DNA of 64,000 nt from Echeneis naucrates (lineage: Eukaryota; Chordata; Actinopteri; Carangiformes; Echeneidae). Below the pieces are notes generated by a model that saw nothing but the letters and a program-made list of their open reading frames with translations, ran no database searches and was not told where the DNA came from. The stretch covers positions 15,588,707-15,652,706 of the forward strand of contig NC_042532.1 in NCBI RefSeq assembly GCF_900963305.1, read 5' to 3'. Positions within the stretch are counted from its first letter, which is position 1. Each line of letters begins with the position of its first letter. The translations under genes and the position numbers were made by a program. This document shows, piece by piece, positions 1-13,361 of the stretch.

Positions 1-21
1 GATGATGATGATGATGATGAT
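1..21 (+). repeat. (GAT)n microsatellite at the left edge
   Basis: The window opens inside a run of GAT units, probably in an intron of the cytokine receptor. Confidence 0.8.
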
Positions 22-1036
22 ACAGAGCTGCTGAACATGCCAGAAAAAAGGCTCCATATATATATCTGATTAGGTAATGTTTACTTTCACAAGCTGAAGA
101 TATCCTGTCTCATCTGATAAACGAAGACAGAGACCACACTTGGCTCTTCAACGAGTTAATTTCGCTTTTATAATTAGACATCGTTATTATTTATTTTTCA
201 GGCTGGCATACTCTCATTCAGCTAAAAGAGTCCTGTTCAGCAGAATTTGGGTCAGTTTGAGGAAGGAGTTGTTGATGCTAGAGTTACAGTATCTTTACAA
301 CATAAATTGAGGGGCAGCCAGCGTGGAGGCAAAAGCCATGATCGACAAGGACGCTGGCGGCCTCCTCTCTCAGGATCCGTCAGTGACACAACACAAATAT
401 GTACGTTGCACATCATTGCATGAGTCAGCCACGATCGCCTTATCAGTGGTGATGGAGTGATCATGAGCTGATGAGGAGTCATCAGCTTCTACGCTGGACT
501 AAAGTGCTTCAGCTGGCTCCAGTTAGAAACCTCTATTGAAGGTATACATGTAAAAATGTACTCGACACAAGCCAAAAAAATCCCATGAAAGGACCTAAAC
601 ATTTTACGTCTTACAGACTTCCATTGTCGTCTCCTCGTTACTGTGCACACAGCCTTGTAGTTTATTTTAGCTGAATTCCATAAATGTGTGTAAATATTCA
701 CTCATATGAGCCAAAGCTGCAGCGGACTTTTCATTTGATTTCATTCCCCTTAGCTAAAAAAAAAAAAAATCAGCGCTCATCTACATTAGGAAGTCAGAGC
801 TTTTTAAACAAAACTAAATAGATTTGTAGTTCTAAAATTTTATCAAAAGGGAAGAATGAGCACGGAGTGGAGGGTTGAGAAGGCATGAAGTGTGGCGAGA
901 CAGGCCGACATGTTTGTTGGTGACAAAGAAAAGAAAGATCTAGAACAATACTGACATTCAAGGTCAAGAGGCTTCGTGCGTCAACCAAACTCGTCTACTT
1001 TTAGAGCTCAGCATGAGACAAACAAAGGTCACGCAC

Positions 1037-4000
1037 CTCCTTGCCGTGTATAAATGTGAAGCATCCCGTTCTTCCCCGCCCCTCGATCGCCGTAGAGGAC
1101 AGTGACAGAAATAGTGTAACGCTCCATCGGCTTTACACCCTCTAAACAATAGAAAGATAAAAGGCATTTGCCAGAAACTGATTCACACGAGGTTGTGACA
1201 GATGATATAAAAAAACAAAAAGAGTTAGAAATTTTACTTGTGATGATGTGTGTTGTGCACGAGCTGTTCAACCTCTCCCAGTGCGTGATGCTGCTGCTTT
1301 TCTCTCTGACGGCGAACCACTCCACAACGAAGCCGCTCACTGATCGATTGGCTGGAGCTGCCCAGCTAACGGCTAAGTTGTTGTCATCCAGTGGAGTTGC
1401 GGTGATTTGGCTCGGCGGGGGCTGCTCTGAACAGAAACAGGAGAAGAAGGAAAAAACTCTATCGATTCTCACTATATTCGGTCAGCTTCAGCATCAGACG
1501 CATATTCTTTTTTTTGTTATCGGATGCTATTGGAAAGAGAGTTGACAACCCCCCCTCCAAGTGTTTATACCTGCTCTGCGTGTCCAGATTCTGAGGTCGG
1601 CCTTTAATCTGATTATACATACTTTTTTTTGGGTCTCATTTTTGTCATGAATTGCCGGCATATACCTGCATTCGTGCTTATGTGGCAGCCAATCTTGGGA
1701 GCTGCTACCAGCTCTGCTGAACTGCACAATGAGATGCGACTGCAGATAACGGCAACACACTCCAATTCAGCAGTGACACACACTTCTCCCTGTCCAAATC
1801 TCCCACTCCAAAGCCGCTGTTACTAATCATTGTACTGAGAACAGAAAAAGGGACAGGTGGGCGTGTAGAGAAATAACAAAGAGACCTTGGAGGAGCATGC
1901 CATTGTACAGTGGGCAGATCCTTGAAGCAGCTTGTTGTGCCATTGTCAGTTTTGCTAAATTACAAAAAGTAAACATCATTTTGTGGTGCCATGCACTTCA
2001 GATTGCGTTATCTCTCTCTGAAACCTTTTAATAGCCAGGTGCAAGTGCAGCGCCTCATTATTGTTCAAGAGACATCCATGACGCATGGCAACGTTACGCA
2101 ATACAACAATGTGCCACAAACAATGCTCTGACCTTCGGAGGGCCATACTGTGTTGTTCCTGCTGACATCTTAATCCAAACATCTGAAACTCATTTGTGAC
2201 ACCCTTGTGTAGCTGCACGTTGCAGTGCTGATAAAGCGCCCAAAAATACTTTTAAACTATTGACATTGATCAGGTGTTTTGTTGGTCTGTAGTGCTCCAA
2301 CACACTTATATGGGCTCTGATGGGTGCAAGTGTTTTTGGTGACTAAACAACGAACATGCTGGATGGGAAAATTATTCTGGGGGCGGGGGGGGGGGACATC
2401 TACTGTCTCAGGCGGGTTCGTATACGGATGGCAGAGACAAGGCAGGAAAAATGTCCCGACTAATATTTGAGAGAACTCCTTGGCGCTATGTTTGGACTGA
2501 GCTCCTCACGGAGGAGGTGACAGAGGGTCAGTGTGGAGTAAGTTATCAATGCTGCCAGTCCAGACCTCTGCTACTGTGTGTAGTTCTTACACAAATGTAG
2601 AGTGAGCGATAGCATGAACATACACACGTGTTCATGCATATTCATTAATGAAATAAATACCTGCTTCAGAGGCCCCACGGAGCCGTATGTGGGCTTCTGG
2701 CGACATCCCGGCAGAGTTGGAGGCTGTCAGAGCGCAGGAGCAGCGCTCTGCAGAGAGGCGCAGGGTGCAGGACATATTTGTATGGTGTAAATCTCTGCAG
2801 CTCCCGTACTTCCGAACTTGAGCGCTGTCTGTCTGACAGGTGACATTATAGAAGAGGACTCTGCCGTTGGCCAGAGAGCGAGGTAAGGGCTTGAAGGCGT
2901 GAACCGTGAAGGAAAAGAGGAAACAAAAAAATGGAAGTGAGGTCCGATTATGATGGATGGATAAGACTATTCTGTTTTTCACCAGTTATCTCAGCTTTGC
3001 TCTCAACTCCAACCAGAGATTTGCAATAAATGAGTGATTTCATGTAGCCATAGAAACAAATTAGAAAAAGTTCAGGACTAGATGGTGATTAAAAACTAAT
3101 CAGATCCCAAAGTTATTAAATTGTGAGTCTGCAAAGCTCAAACTGACAGTGAGAAAAAAATGAAGCTGCTGATCACATAGTTTGACAAACACATGCACAC
3201 CTTCCAAAAAAGGGAGATGAGCCTCGACCCATTCTTGTCCGTTTGTTTCACTTGTCTCCAGAAAGCTGGCGCTGCAGATGGAGCTGGCAGACAGAAGGGA
3301 AGGGGAAAACTGAAATTCAACATCTTAAAAGAAGAACATGCTAAGGAAACGCAAACAGAAAGGTGCAGATGTTGTGTAATATATTGTGTTTTGCTGGTTC
3401 ATGACGTCTTGCATCAGTGGTTTGTTTGGAGATGTTTGCCGTATACATTCCTTGTTATGTCTTCCAAATTATCTGTGAGATACATCATTTTAAGCTGAGG
3501 GTGCTTCAGTCTTAGTCCCCTTACTCACCGTCCTCAGCTGTCCTCCCCTGGAGTGCATTGCTCCACGGGCTCCAAGGGCTCTGTGGGCCCCGGTAATGGT
3601 GACGGAGCCGGATGGTATATGAAGTGTCTGGCCTGAAGAGACAAACCTGGAAGCTGTAGTCTTTCACCGGCGCATTTTTGACCTGGACACCAAGCTGCAT
3701 GAGATGGAGACATTAGGTGAAGTAAGGTGAGAAGTAGCCTGTGAAGTGAACAATACGAAAATGTTTTAAAACATTTGATTTCTCTGACAGTACCAAAATG
3801 TCAAAAGCTCCACAGACGAAAAAAAGAAAATGGCACATCTTGCGCTTTCCTTTACATTCAAATGAATGCATCCATTTGTTTAGTTGTTATATGGTTTTAT
3901 TAATATTCAGGAATGGCAGACCTGCCCCTCCTGTGTGACCTCAACTTGGGAACTCAGTGCTCCGCCTTTGATTTCAGACAGTGCCACGGGGAAAACACCC

Positions 4001-7000
4001 AAGGTGCGTTTCCATGTGATGTTCAGACATTTGGACATCCTGTTGACTGGATCCACATGGCTCAAAGTCACTGGAGGCAACATCACTGAGAAAAACAGGA
4101 AGAGGGGAGTGATGGAGAAGTACAAGCACGTAGTCCAGAGCAAGGTACAAGTGGGGGAATGGCAATAACCTCACATTCAATTCTACCAGGCTGACACCGA
4201 GGAGATGATGATACGTTGGCGCTCCGACTGTGTGCCATGACAGTGACGCAAAAGATGAACCTCACTGACGACGCTCTGAGATTCGCTGTGCAGCTGGTGC
4301 CAGACGTAACGCAGTTGTACTGGTCCACAAAACGTTTCGTTGTGAAGGACTCACCTCTGAATGCCCAAAAGTTCATGTAAACAGACAAAGGCATACCCTT
4401 TAATACGCAGAGCCAAAGCAAAGCATGAAAACAATATTTATGAGTCCTACTCCTACCTTACCTTTGGCCACAATAGTCAACTAACAGATACCTCACTGTC
4501 AAGCAAATGGGCACCCAGGAGTGTGTTAACATGGTTGATTTTTGCATGTGTGCAGTCACAAACACAATCATGGCTAAAAACGCAGATACTGCACAAGATT
4601 GTGTCACCAACAACACATCTGTTATCATCAGATTGTGCGGTGGTAACTCTGGGATTCTTATCTCTGAGAATAAAACTTGTTCACAAAATCTCACACGCAC
4701 AAGGAGGATGTTGAAAAGATTTTTTTTTTTTTTTTTTAAAGCCAAGCATATACAGCAAAGTAGGTGCAGAAGTAAATAGAATAATAGTGCACTAACATTT
4801 TTGTACTTATGTTTGCATGTAGTCATGCAAACATACAGCAGTTCGCCGTTGTTGAACTGGGCCTTTGCTAATCTGACTGGCCATTAGGGTCTTTTGGCTA
4901 ACTGCATTTCCTCAGGTCACTCCTGACATACAGTAAATATTATCATATTTACTTATATACTTTAAAGTCATCATACTTTAAAAGCGACCATTGTAGATGA
5001 AAGACAGAAACGTTAGGGTGTTTTAGTCTACTGCTGCTTTAATACTGTCAAACTGTATCAAAGACACATCTCAGACTACATCAGCCTGTTTCCGGCTGCA
5101 GGAGTAGAACATTTCTCATCACATTTTACTGCCATAGAAAGACAAGATTAAAACAGTTTGTCACTCTGTCACACAACTGGATCTTATAAAATGACTTGAA
5201 GCCCAAATTGAACCTGCAGTAAGTTATTTGCTGACACTTGGGGCCACTGAGAGTTATATATCATCACTTTTTCAAGCTGATATGACTGTTCAAACTGTTT
5301 CGGTGTGTGGTGTAACCGTCTACACGTTCAGGTAAATATCTGGCTCTTTTGATACCAAATGATCCACTGGGCTCACCAGCTCATGTGTTTGCTGAATTGG
5401 GAATGAGCCTCCAGATCACAGTTAAATATCCATTGTAGATTTTTTATCAAAGTGATTGGCGTCATCTCCACCATGGAAACCGAGACAGTTTCATAATGTT
5501 GAAGAATGGTGGTCATTCTTCCAGTAGAGTTTCAGAAACTTGTAGTTTTTGCTTGCAATTGTCCCCCATCTGTAAAACTAGGAATATATTAAATATTCTT
5601 CAAACGGATTAAAACATTGTTTTAATACCTAAATGGAATCATTCTTAAAATATGCCTCTTTTATGTTAGAGAAAACAGAGTGCTGGACCAAAGTGCTATG
5701 TTGTGTAATAATATAATGCCTATATTATGATACATATAAACTGCTGGCAACATAGCAGGATAATGGTTAGAACTGCGGCCTCACAAAAAGGAGGTTATGG
5801 GTTTGATTCCCTGTCCGCGCCCTTCCCTTAACTGAGGGGAGTTTGCAAGCTCTCCCCTTGCCTGCGTGGGTTTCCTCCGGGCACTCCAGTTTCCTCCCAC
5901 CATCCAAAAACATTATGTCTAGGTTAATTGGTGGCTCTAAATTGCCCGTTGGTGGGCACCAAGTTGGGTGGGCTTGCCAGCCAATTGCCAGGCAGTGGGG
6001 GGCACCACGACCCCGAAACAGATTAGCCGTAGAAAATGAGTGAGTGATATTAGCTGAAGGTTGTGAATGCACTGGAGCGGAAGCATATGTCACATAGTTG
6101 GATGTGTTCAAACACAACTCCTGACACACTGATGAAATGGTTTGGCTCACCCTATAAACTTCTGGATTTGCAGTGTGTAGCGCGTCGCTGGCAGGTCTCC
6201 AGCCTCCCAGTGACAGGTGGCGTTGGCTCGATTCTGGAACACACAGCCAATTAGCCGCGGGGGTCGGGGGAAGGGTTTGGAGGTCACACTGGTTGCGGCA
6301 GGGGGCAGGGCTGAAGATGGAGAGAATTAAGAGCATGAAGGGGCAGACACCCCTCACTAAGTCTGAGATTACTTCTGACTCACTAGTTTATTGTTTGAAA
6401 TGCACAGATGTGTGTGTACAGCAAAATTGTGCAAGATGAGATTTACACTGGCAAGAAATATGTGAGATGAAAAATAATTAATGAACATGTTCTTTCCAAA
6501 GTAGCATCTTATTACAATGTCAACTAGATGAATTATTTGAAACCAATGTCTGAGTGCAAACAATGTATTGTGCCATCTATTGATTGATATATGGGATACA
6601 TTTGCTTTGTCCTTAGTTTTAACAGAAGCTCAAACAGGATGTTTGCCTGGAAAAAATTCCAATCTGTTTTCTCAGCTTTCTAACTTAGTTTTGTTTGTTT
6701 TTTTAATCAATTGGTGTCCTTCTGAGCGTTTCAATGCTAATTTTGTGGCGTTTTGGTAAAGGGTTAGGGTTTTTTTATATTAAAGTTTAAGAAACAGGCA
6801 ATAGCTGGAAATAGGCATTCATTTGGAGCCATGTCTGTGAATGTCAGAGCAACATTCACTGTCGTTCAAGTCAACGAATCGTATAACAATGAGAGAACAG
6901 GAGGAAGAAGATGACAATAAGGGAGTAGAAAGAATTTTTTAAAAACAAGCTGTGGTATGTGACATTAACATGGCATCAAATTTCAGGTTACTATGATAAA

Positions 7001-7579
7001 CCAGCTCCCAGTGAAGCATTTTTTTTTCCAGTGACATTGTGCGGTTGCTGTAACAATGTCAGTGATGGATAACTAACTTAAGTCCAAAAGTCACCTTCCT
7101 TTGAGCCCTGTTTTGCTCCCCACCTGCTCCTGAGGGATAGAGTTATATATCTGGGTCTTTAGCTGCTAAATGTATATATCGGTGCTGGGCTGGCAAAGTA
7201 GAAGAGCTTTATGAGTTTGTCTTGACTTGACTAGAGCTTGACTTTGAAAAAATATAGTAAAGTGAGCTCGAAAACTAAGTGAGCTGAAAGAGGTTAAAAC
7301 ATCAACACACAATAAGGCCAATGGAGATGTTTGTTCATTACTAAAAGTGAGCAGTTTTGTGGACTTATAAATAGTGATTTTGGCAAAATTGTCTAATTTT
7401 GGAATGGGATCCTGTTCCGGTGATTTTATTCCTTCAACCACAACACTGATTTCATCATTTCACTGCACTGGATCTCACTCTGGTCAGGAATAAGAATGAG
7501 AGAACTCTGAGCATGGCTTACCAAAGTTGAGTCCAGCCCCCAGTAGGCAGATGGAAACCACAGCTGCAACCCCCTCCAT
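1037..7579 (-). CDS. Class I cytokine receptor, gp130/IL-12R/IL-27R type, 3' part off the left edge
   Basis: Type I membrane receptor for a helical cytokine (IL-12/IL-27/IL-6 family). Exons in transcript order: 7579-7522, 4663-4462, 4356-4187, 4085-3922, 3694-3529, 3283-3201, 2889-2661, 1426-1238, 1141-1037; phase is kept at every junction. Exon 1 encodes a signal peptide (MEGVAAVVSICLLGAG). Exons 2-3 would be the first cytokine-receptor module, exons 4-5 the second, with the diagnostic WSPWS box in exon 5 (about 3580). Exons 6-7 and 8-9 are two fibronectin III domains ('LISLFWK', 'VVEWFAV', 'ERYTISVTVLYG'). A third FnIII, the membrane segment and the Box1/Box2 tail should lie left of position 1. 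No Ig-like domain precedes the cytokine module, which fits IL27RA or IL12RB1 better than IL6ST or IL12RB2, although the FnIII wording also recalls IL12RB2. I leave the symbol blank. Exon 2 is the least certain: its sequence is hydrophobic and lacks the usual C-x-W pair, but it is phase-compatible on both sides. Family call firm; member unresolved. Confidence 0.82.
5759..6045 (+). repeat. Dispersed fish repeat, 'gggtttcctccgggcactcc' family
   Basis: Starts near 'aatggttagaactgcggcctcac' and runs through a box-like stretch (ggtttgattccc), 'gagtttgcaagctctcccc', 'gggtttcctccgggcactcc' and 'tctaggttaattggtggctc'. This word order is typical of a short non-autonomous repeat scattered through many teleost genomes. 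Three more decayed copies occur in the window (20.7, 25.1 and 51.8 kb), which supports its repetitive nature. It sits in intron 1 of the cytokine receptor. I cannot assign it to a named SINE or DNA-transposon family by eye. The open reading frames crossing it are not genes. Confidence 0.75.
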
Positions 7580-8992
7580 CGCCACAAACTGCTCTCCGCT
7601 GGAGCCGCAGCCTTTCTCACTCACTTTCCCCCCATCTTCCTACCAGCGGCTCGACTCCAGGACTCTGCGCACTGAAAAACTCCAGGCCATGTGTTCATTC
7701 TGTCAGATGAGATTGTAAACAGATTTAAAACAGCTTGAGAGCAACGTGACTCAGTCCAGTGTAAGTCAGATTTCATAAAGTCATTAGAATAGCTTGAGTC
7801 ACAACTTTTACACTTTCAACATAGCAAATGTGCAGCCATGATGAAAAGATGAAAGGGGTGTTGATTAAACCCATCTTTAGAACTAAAGGTTTGGTTACGA
7901 TTGATTTCAAGTCTGTTTTATGATACTATAATATAGCTGGACAGGCAACCATGTGTTGGGAAGCTCCTGGCTGTTTGCAAGCGTAAACCACTTCACACAA
8001 CTACACAAATTCACATCAAACTAAACTACAACAAATATGAATTTACACCTAATTTGCACACTGTCAACAATCCTGAACGGTTCAAGCTCCACAAATACAA
8101 AAGCTCTTAGAAACATCTGAGATGAGTGAATGCTTTCTCTCAGAAAGTTGGATCACATTCTTTTGATATAATTAATAATGCAGCATTATAATGTGGCAGC
8201 TGGTTATTGTAACTTTCAATAACAACAGCCATAAATGAAGAAAAGTAAAAAAGGTGGAACATTTCCCACCGAACCATTTCGGGGAGCAGAAATATAGAAT
8301 ATACTTATATACATAGAAAATAATAATAAATAAAAATAATATATAGAAATCTGGACAGCACAGTACTTCAATTAAAGTACTTGACACACATTCCAACACT
8401 AATCCGTTGCAGGTGTAATAGTTTAAAGGCCTATCTGATAAAGTGCCACCTCAGTTTAAAGCAAATACAGTAATTACTTAAAAATTATTGTTTTTTTTTT
8501 GCAAAAGTCATAAATATAAATAAGGTCACCTCACAATAAAGCAGAAAGGCGGAATATCCTCCAATTAAAGAGGTTCGACTCAATAAATTTTTGACTGACA
8601 GCATTAAAAAGTGATATAAATGAAATAAACTATTAATTAACGATGTTCTTTATTCATTTTGAGCGCGTTAATGGCGCGAAAACAACAAATAAAAAAACTA
8701 GTAATATGGAGTAAAAAGTTGCATTCCAGATAAGAGTTTCAAATTAGATTCAATACATAAAAGTAAAAACAAATTAATATCCAACAGAAGCAACATGTAC
8801 GACCATGAATGTTATTGGGAACAGTATACATGTTTGTTGGTTCCGAGTAGAAACTGTCTTTCTCTTAACAGTTGCTCCTCGTTAAAACACTACATGCATT
8901 TTCAGTGTCAACTATCGCCCAGTTACTTTTGAGTGACCATTTTGGTCACTAGGTTAAATTCAAAGACAATTCAGAGAGAAACTTCCACTTAC

Positions 8993-9125
8993 CGCTGTCT
9001 TCACCGAGTCCCTGAGCAGCAGCGACCATCCCAGAGCGGCCAGATTTCCGAGCTGTCTTAAACATACCCTGTCCCCGCCCCGCTGTCGCTCACAGCCGGG
9101 CTCAGTGAGGTCTGATGTGGAGCTC
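8993..9125 (-). promoter_or_regulatory. GC-rich promoter and probable noncoding first exon of the cytokine receptor
   Basis: A short GC-rich block with an SP1-type GC box (CCCCGCCCC, 9073-9081) ends, on the minus strand, in a strong splice donor (ACAGCG|GTAAGT at 8993). There is no downstream coding partner other than the receptor exon starting at 7579, so I read this as its untranslated first exon. A short in-frame ATG at 9066 exists in the block but has no recognisable product. Inference from splice and base composition only. Confidence 0.45.
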
Positions 9126-9335
9126 AGCTCCCTTTTATTCACATTCACACCAAAAAGGGGGGAGAAACAAACAAAAATAAAAAGGGCAACTCTATCCAAG
9201 GTCAACATTGAGCATAGATAATAGCTCATGAATCATGGTTTAATCTCAATCTAAGATTGAGAAAGACAAACAAAAAGAAAACAAGTCCACACACACACCA
9301 GCACCACTACCATAATGGACTCTTTATATTTTATA

Positions 9336-9341
9336 TTTATT
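9336..9341 (-). terminator. spmap2: Probable polyadenylation signal of spmap2/theg
   Basis: TTTATT on the plus strand reads AATAAA on the minus strand, about 600 nt beyond the theg stop codon. It lies only about 210 bp from the GC-rich first exon of the next minus-strand gene, so the two genes are tightly packed. Other A/T-rich hexamers exist nearby, so this is the likely rather than proven site. Confidence 0.4.
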
Positions 9342-9942
9342 TCAACATTTCCCTGACGAACTAGCTCACTAGCTGGTGGTCTGATGTTAAAAATGACAAA
9401 ACAAAACAAAATGAGTCAAACAGTGGAGGATGTGGTTACAGGATGTGTACCGCAGGGCATCCCAATGCAATTTCAGCAGCAGTCAATAATATCTCCCTGG
9501 CCGTTTGCTTTACTTCATGATCTAACTATGACGTTCTTCCAGTTGCAATCATCAAGACGTTTCCTCCTTCATTATTACTAATGATGCACATGAGCACAGC
9601 GGTTCCTATTAAAACTGTATTATGCTCTTACAAAGGTGTGTGTGATGCCTTCACACGGGCAATCTGCAGCTTTTGATCGACAATCACCTGACAGGTTGAT
9701 GTTTGTTGAGTATACAAATTATTGAAGTCTTGCTTGAAATTGGTTTCCAGTTAATCCTGGGTGACAAGTAAACATTTATCAACCTCAAACCACAAAGCAG
9801 GATCTTATAATGGGGTGATGCTGCACATTCACATAGCAGCACATAATAGGTCTGTGTTGTTCTTTTTACATGGAAAAACGATTAATCTCGGTGAAATTCT
9901 TGGATGAACAAAAAAAGAACCAGTCACGTGGCGCCATGCCTC

Positions 9943-12808
9943 CTACTTTGAGCTACATTTGCGAGGAAGAGGCAAACACAGTTGCTGTATCCGAGGCGAT
10001 GGGCTGGCAGAGCGTGCTGACCGACTGACAACATATGGGTTGTATCCCTCAAACAGGGCCTTCCTCTCTTTAGGAAGAGACAGCTCAACAAGTCTCTGGC
10101 TGGCTATGTAGTTTCTCGCCGCTCTGGAGACTGGCCAGCACATTGAGCGCCCTCCTTCGAACTTGGGGTGGTTGTGCTTAGGGGCTGAAAAGTTGAAAGC
10201 AATCAAACTGAGGTCAATAAGAAAAATAAAAGTATGAAAAGAATGATGTTTTATACTTCAACATAAACAATCGTGGGAGGAGTTAGATATGAAAACATAG
10301 ATCAAAATACCAATACTACTACTAAAATAAAGCTTCTGCATGCTGTGTTTTTTTCCTTCCTATTATTAATATACCAGAAAAAGTGAAGAGTAACTTACTA
10401 GAAAGCAGCTCTATGTGTGCTGATGATTTGTGGGGCAAGCGGCTCATGGGTTCAGGTTTTGATTTGCGAGGGGAGTCCTCAGGAATCTGCCTTTTCTTCG
10501 GTTGGGCGAGCTGGCAAATCCGTGATGTGGTGACTGCCCTCAATGTTGCTCTGCTCAACTACAATCACATTTTAAGTCATGAATGACATTGTATTGAATA
10601 CAGCAGTTATAGTTAGTTTAAAAATATTTAAGATGTACTTATTGCTAAATGGACAAAACCAACATAATTTGAAGCCATTTGAAGAGGAGAAAACGGCAAA
10701 AGTGCTACAGCAGAAACTATAAAAATGAAAAAAAAAAGAAAATGCCTGGAGCGCTAAAAGTGATGATATTATCATCACACACACAGCACTTTCCATGGAA
10801 ATGGGGCGTGTGTTACTCACCGGGGCCAGAAGCTGGCGGTCTGGCTGCCAGTTAACTGGAGGAACCCGAGGTTGAGCCAGGCTGCATAGGTGCTTGGATG
10901 GAACGGCCCTCAGAGCCCATTCACTCACCTCCCATACAGGAGAACGTCTGAAGCCAGAAAAAAAACGACAGGAGGAGCAGGGGGTAGAAAAGAAGAAAGG
11001 TGGGAGAGGGGAAATTAGAGTATGAATTAAACAGAAACAGGAAGGAAGGTGGGAGGATGGCAGATAAGAACAAAGGAGACAAAGGGAGGATAAAAACAGA
11101 GAGTTGTTGAAAAGATCTTCATAAATAAATAAATGATTCATTCACAAAAACTCTTCTCCAGCGTTCTACAAGTGGTTAGCAATACCACAGAATCCCTTGA
11201 TGAGATGACTACTAAAACAATCTGATCTTGGTGATATAAATTAGGTCAACACAATAAATTTTAGCCTTTGGAATAGAGCCAAGAAAATGTCTAAAATTCA
11301 ACATCTTATAAAGGATGTATTCAAACTGTATCCTGGTTAGTGAACAGCAAAAAATAAATTAGATGTGATAAATTCTGAAGGTGTTTTAAGCAGCATACTA
11401 CTAGATAAAATAAGATGAAGTGGAGGAAAGAAGACTAGAAAAAAAACCCCAAAAAAAACAAAGCCAATTATGATTTAGTAGTGAGCCATCAGCATTATTG
11501 TTCATTAACTGCAGCAAAAACTATATTTACGTGACTTCAGTGTAGAGCTTTTTGCTTTTGCACAACTCCGACCAGCGAGGGGTGAACTCTGCGAACAAAA
11601 ACATGGCTGGTGTCACTAAAAGCAGCTGAAGGGGATGACTGTGAATAAAGGAATGAAATGTACATGTACCAGCTTTTGCGGTTGACTCAATCTTCTCATG
11701 TGGCAGATTGTCCAGCCAGTAAACAGAGCGACTGGAAAACACAGAGGCCTCATCAGAGAGCAAGGACAACGAGGACACACAAACAGAAAGGGGGAGGAGG
11801 AGAAAAGGGGTTGGTCAGACCTTACCGGTCCGGGTATCTGAGTCGACTGACTTTGGGCCGAGCGAGCTCATGTATCCGAGTCGTCATGGAAACAGCTGGC
11901 ACTGTTGGGGAAACGGCACATTGCAGCTGAAACGCCTATCACTGCATCACTAAGCTTCATGAACACATCTGCAACAAAATGTAACACAACTACCAAGAAA
12001 TTTACAAATATGTGGACATTGAAGGATAGAATGTAACAGCAGAGAATAGAACAGACAAGAAAGAGAGTATTTGACTACTTCACTGTTGGATAACACATTT
12101 TGTAATCGATCAGAAAGCGTGCACTGTGCAGAAAGAGACTATATGTGAGGTAAAAGGTTTGTCTTCTCTCACAATGAGCCGGAGTTTCACTATCATTTCT
12201 GATGAGAAGACAGTTTGGAAGCTAATGAGGGGTTTAATATGCAACAGTTAAGTGGAAACATGAAGGCTTTTACACACATTCACTGAGGCTGTACGTTTCA
12301 GTGAGGTAGGAAACATCTTGTATCAAGTTAAATTATGTACCTGCCTTATTATGGATTCTGGATTTTGTTTAATGAAGGCGATAAAATACATTTTAATTAT
12401 CTTTAAGCCATGGGTTTGTGGAAAAGCCATAATCACACTTATAATGTAATTCATTCAGGACAAATTCAAAACATTATCTTGTATGAAAGCTGTCAAAATC
12501 TAAGACTGTCATAAGCAGTTTTTTCTTTTTACTCCTTTATTATATAAAGAAATAAAAAGGTTTCAAGTGAGAAAAATCTGCCTGTATCTACTAAAATGGT
12601 CCCACTATTCTTACCAAATACTTTGGTTTATTCTCCACCTCTTATAGAACGTAGGTCACTGCATGCTCCAACCACAACGTAAAATTAACAGAAAATGACA
12701 CAGAAAATGTAACATCCAGATGATTATATTAACAATCCATAACTCTTGACTTGAACTTATGACAGTACCTTTTCGGTTTGGTGTACAATGTTTACCTCTC
12801 CTGTCCAT
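9943..12808 (-). CDS. spmap2: Sperm microtubule-associated protein 2 (THEG-repeat protein)
   Basis: Seven coding exons, phase-consistent: 12808-12796, 11901-11826, 11731-11670, 11588-11531, 10947-10821, 10558-10399, 10184-9943, giving 245 residues. The product is built from THEG repeats, each with a pattern like R-I-x-x-L-A-x-P-K: RIHELARPK (exon 2), HLCSLAQPR (exon 5), RICQLAQPKK (exon 6), RLVELSLPKERK and RIQQLCLPLPRK (exon 7), interleaved with tryptophan words such as WEVSEWAL and WPVSRAARNY. THEG (SPMAP2) is expressed in spermatids and is tied to sperm flagellar microtubules; human THEG is on 19p13.3, in keeping with the flanking genes. At 245 residues it is shorter than human THEG (about 380). 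The start is the only ATG upstream of exon 2 with a good donor (GAGAG|GTAAAC). A THEG-like (THEGL) paralogue is the main alternative. Confidence 0.85.
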
Positions 12809-12811
12809 GTA

Positions 12812-12826
12812 GTTGCCCGTGGTGAC
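12812..12826 (-). promoter_or_regulatory. spmap2: Candidate X-box (RFX site) at the 5' end of spmap2/theg
   Basis: GTTGCC-CGT-GGTGAC matches the RFX X-box layout (GTTRCC, 0-3 spacer, RGYAAC) with one mismatch in the right half-site. It lies 4 bp upstream of the theg start codon. RFX2/RFX3 factors are known drivers of ciliary and spermatid genes, which suits a sperm axonemal protein. Functional role is inferred. Confidence 0.45.
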
Positions 12827-13361
12827 ACCTGGCAGTTTCTAGGGTATCAGGTGGTGTTCACACAGGTACAACACCAAAGATTGTCTATGGGCCGCTCGAG
12901 GCAAGATGGACGACTCGGCCCTCTGGCCTTCAATGAGGTAGATAGTCAAATATTTAACCCAATTGGTGGAAAGAAATAAGAGATAGTGTAAACGATCCTC
13001 TAATTCATAGTGAAAATTCAGTTTTTTCAATTATTCTTGAACCTTTATTTAACTTGTATATTGTGGCTATGTGTACACAACAACAACAAAAAACATTTAC
13101 ACTGAAGTGGCATCAAAACTGACTTAAAAATAAAAAAATCCTTAGGATGGATCTGGAAATAAATCAGTTGGCCCACAACAAATCCTGCAGTCAGGATGTT
13201 TCAATATACTATAAATTTAAATCTGGAAAAAAAAGGAATGATATATTACATCACTCTGAAAGGACTACATGGGGACATGGTAATTACAAACGCAAATCCA
13301 ACAGGAGTCATTTATATGGCTTCTGCTAAAATCGTGGTTATTATTACCTAGTAAATACTTA

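Noticed and set aside
5767-6357. 196-codon minus-strand open frame
   Set aside because: It runs across the dispersed fish repeat and its flank; the translation is the antisense of the repeat hallmark and has no domain.
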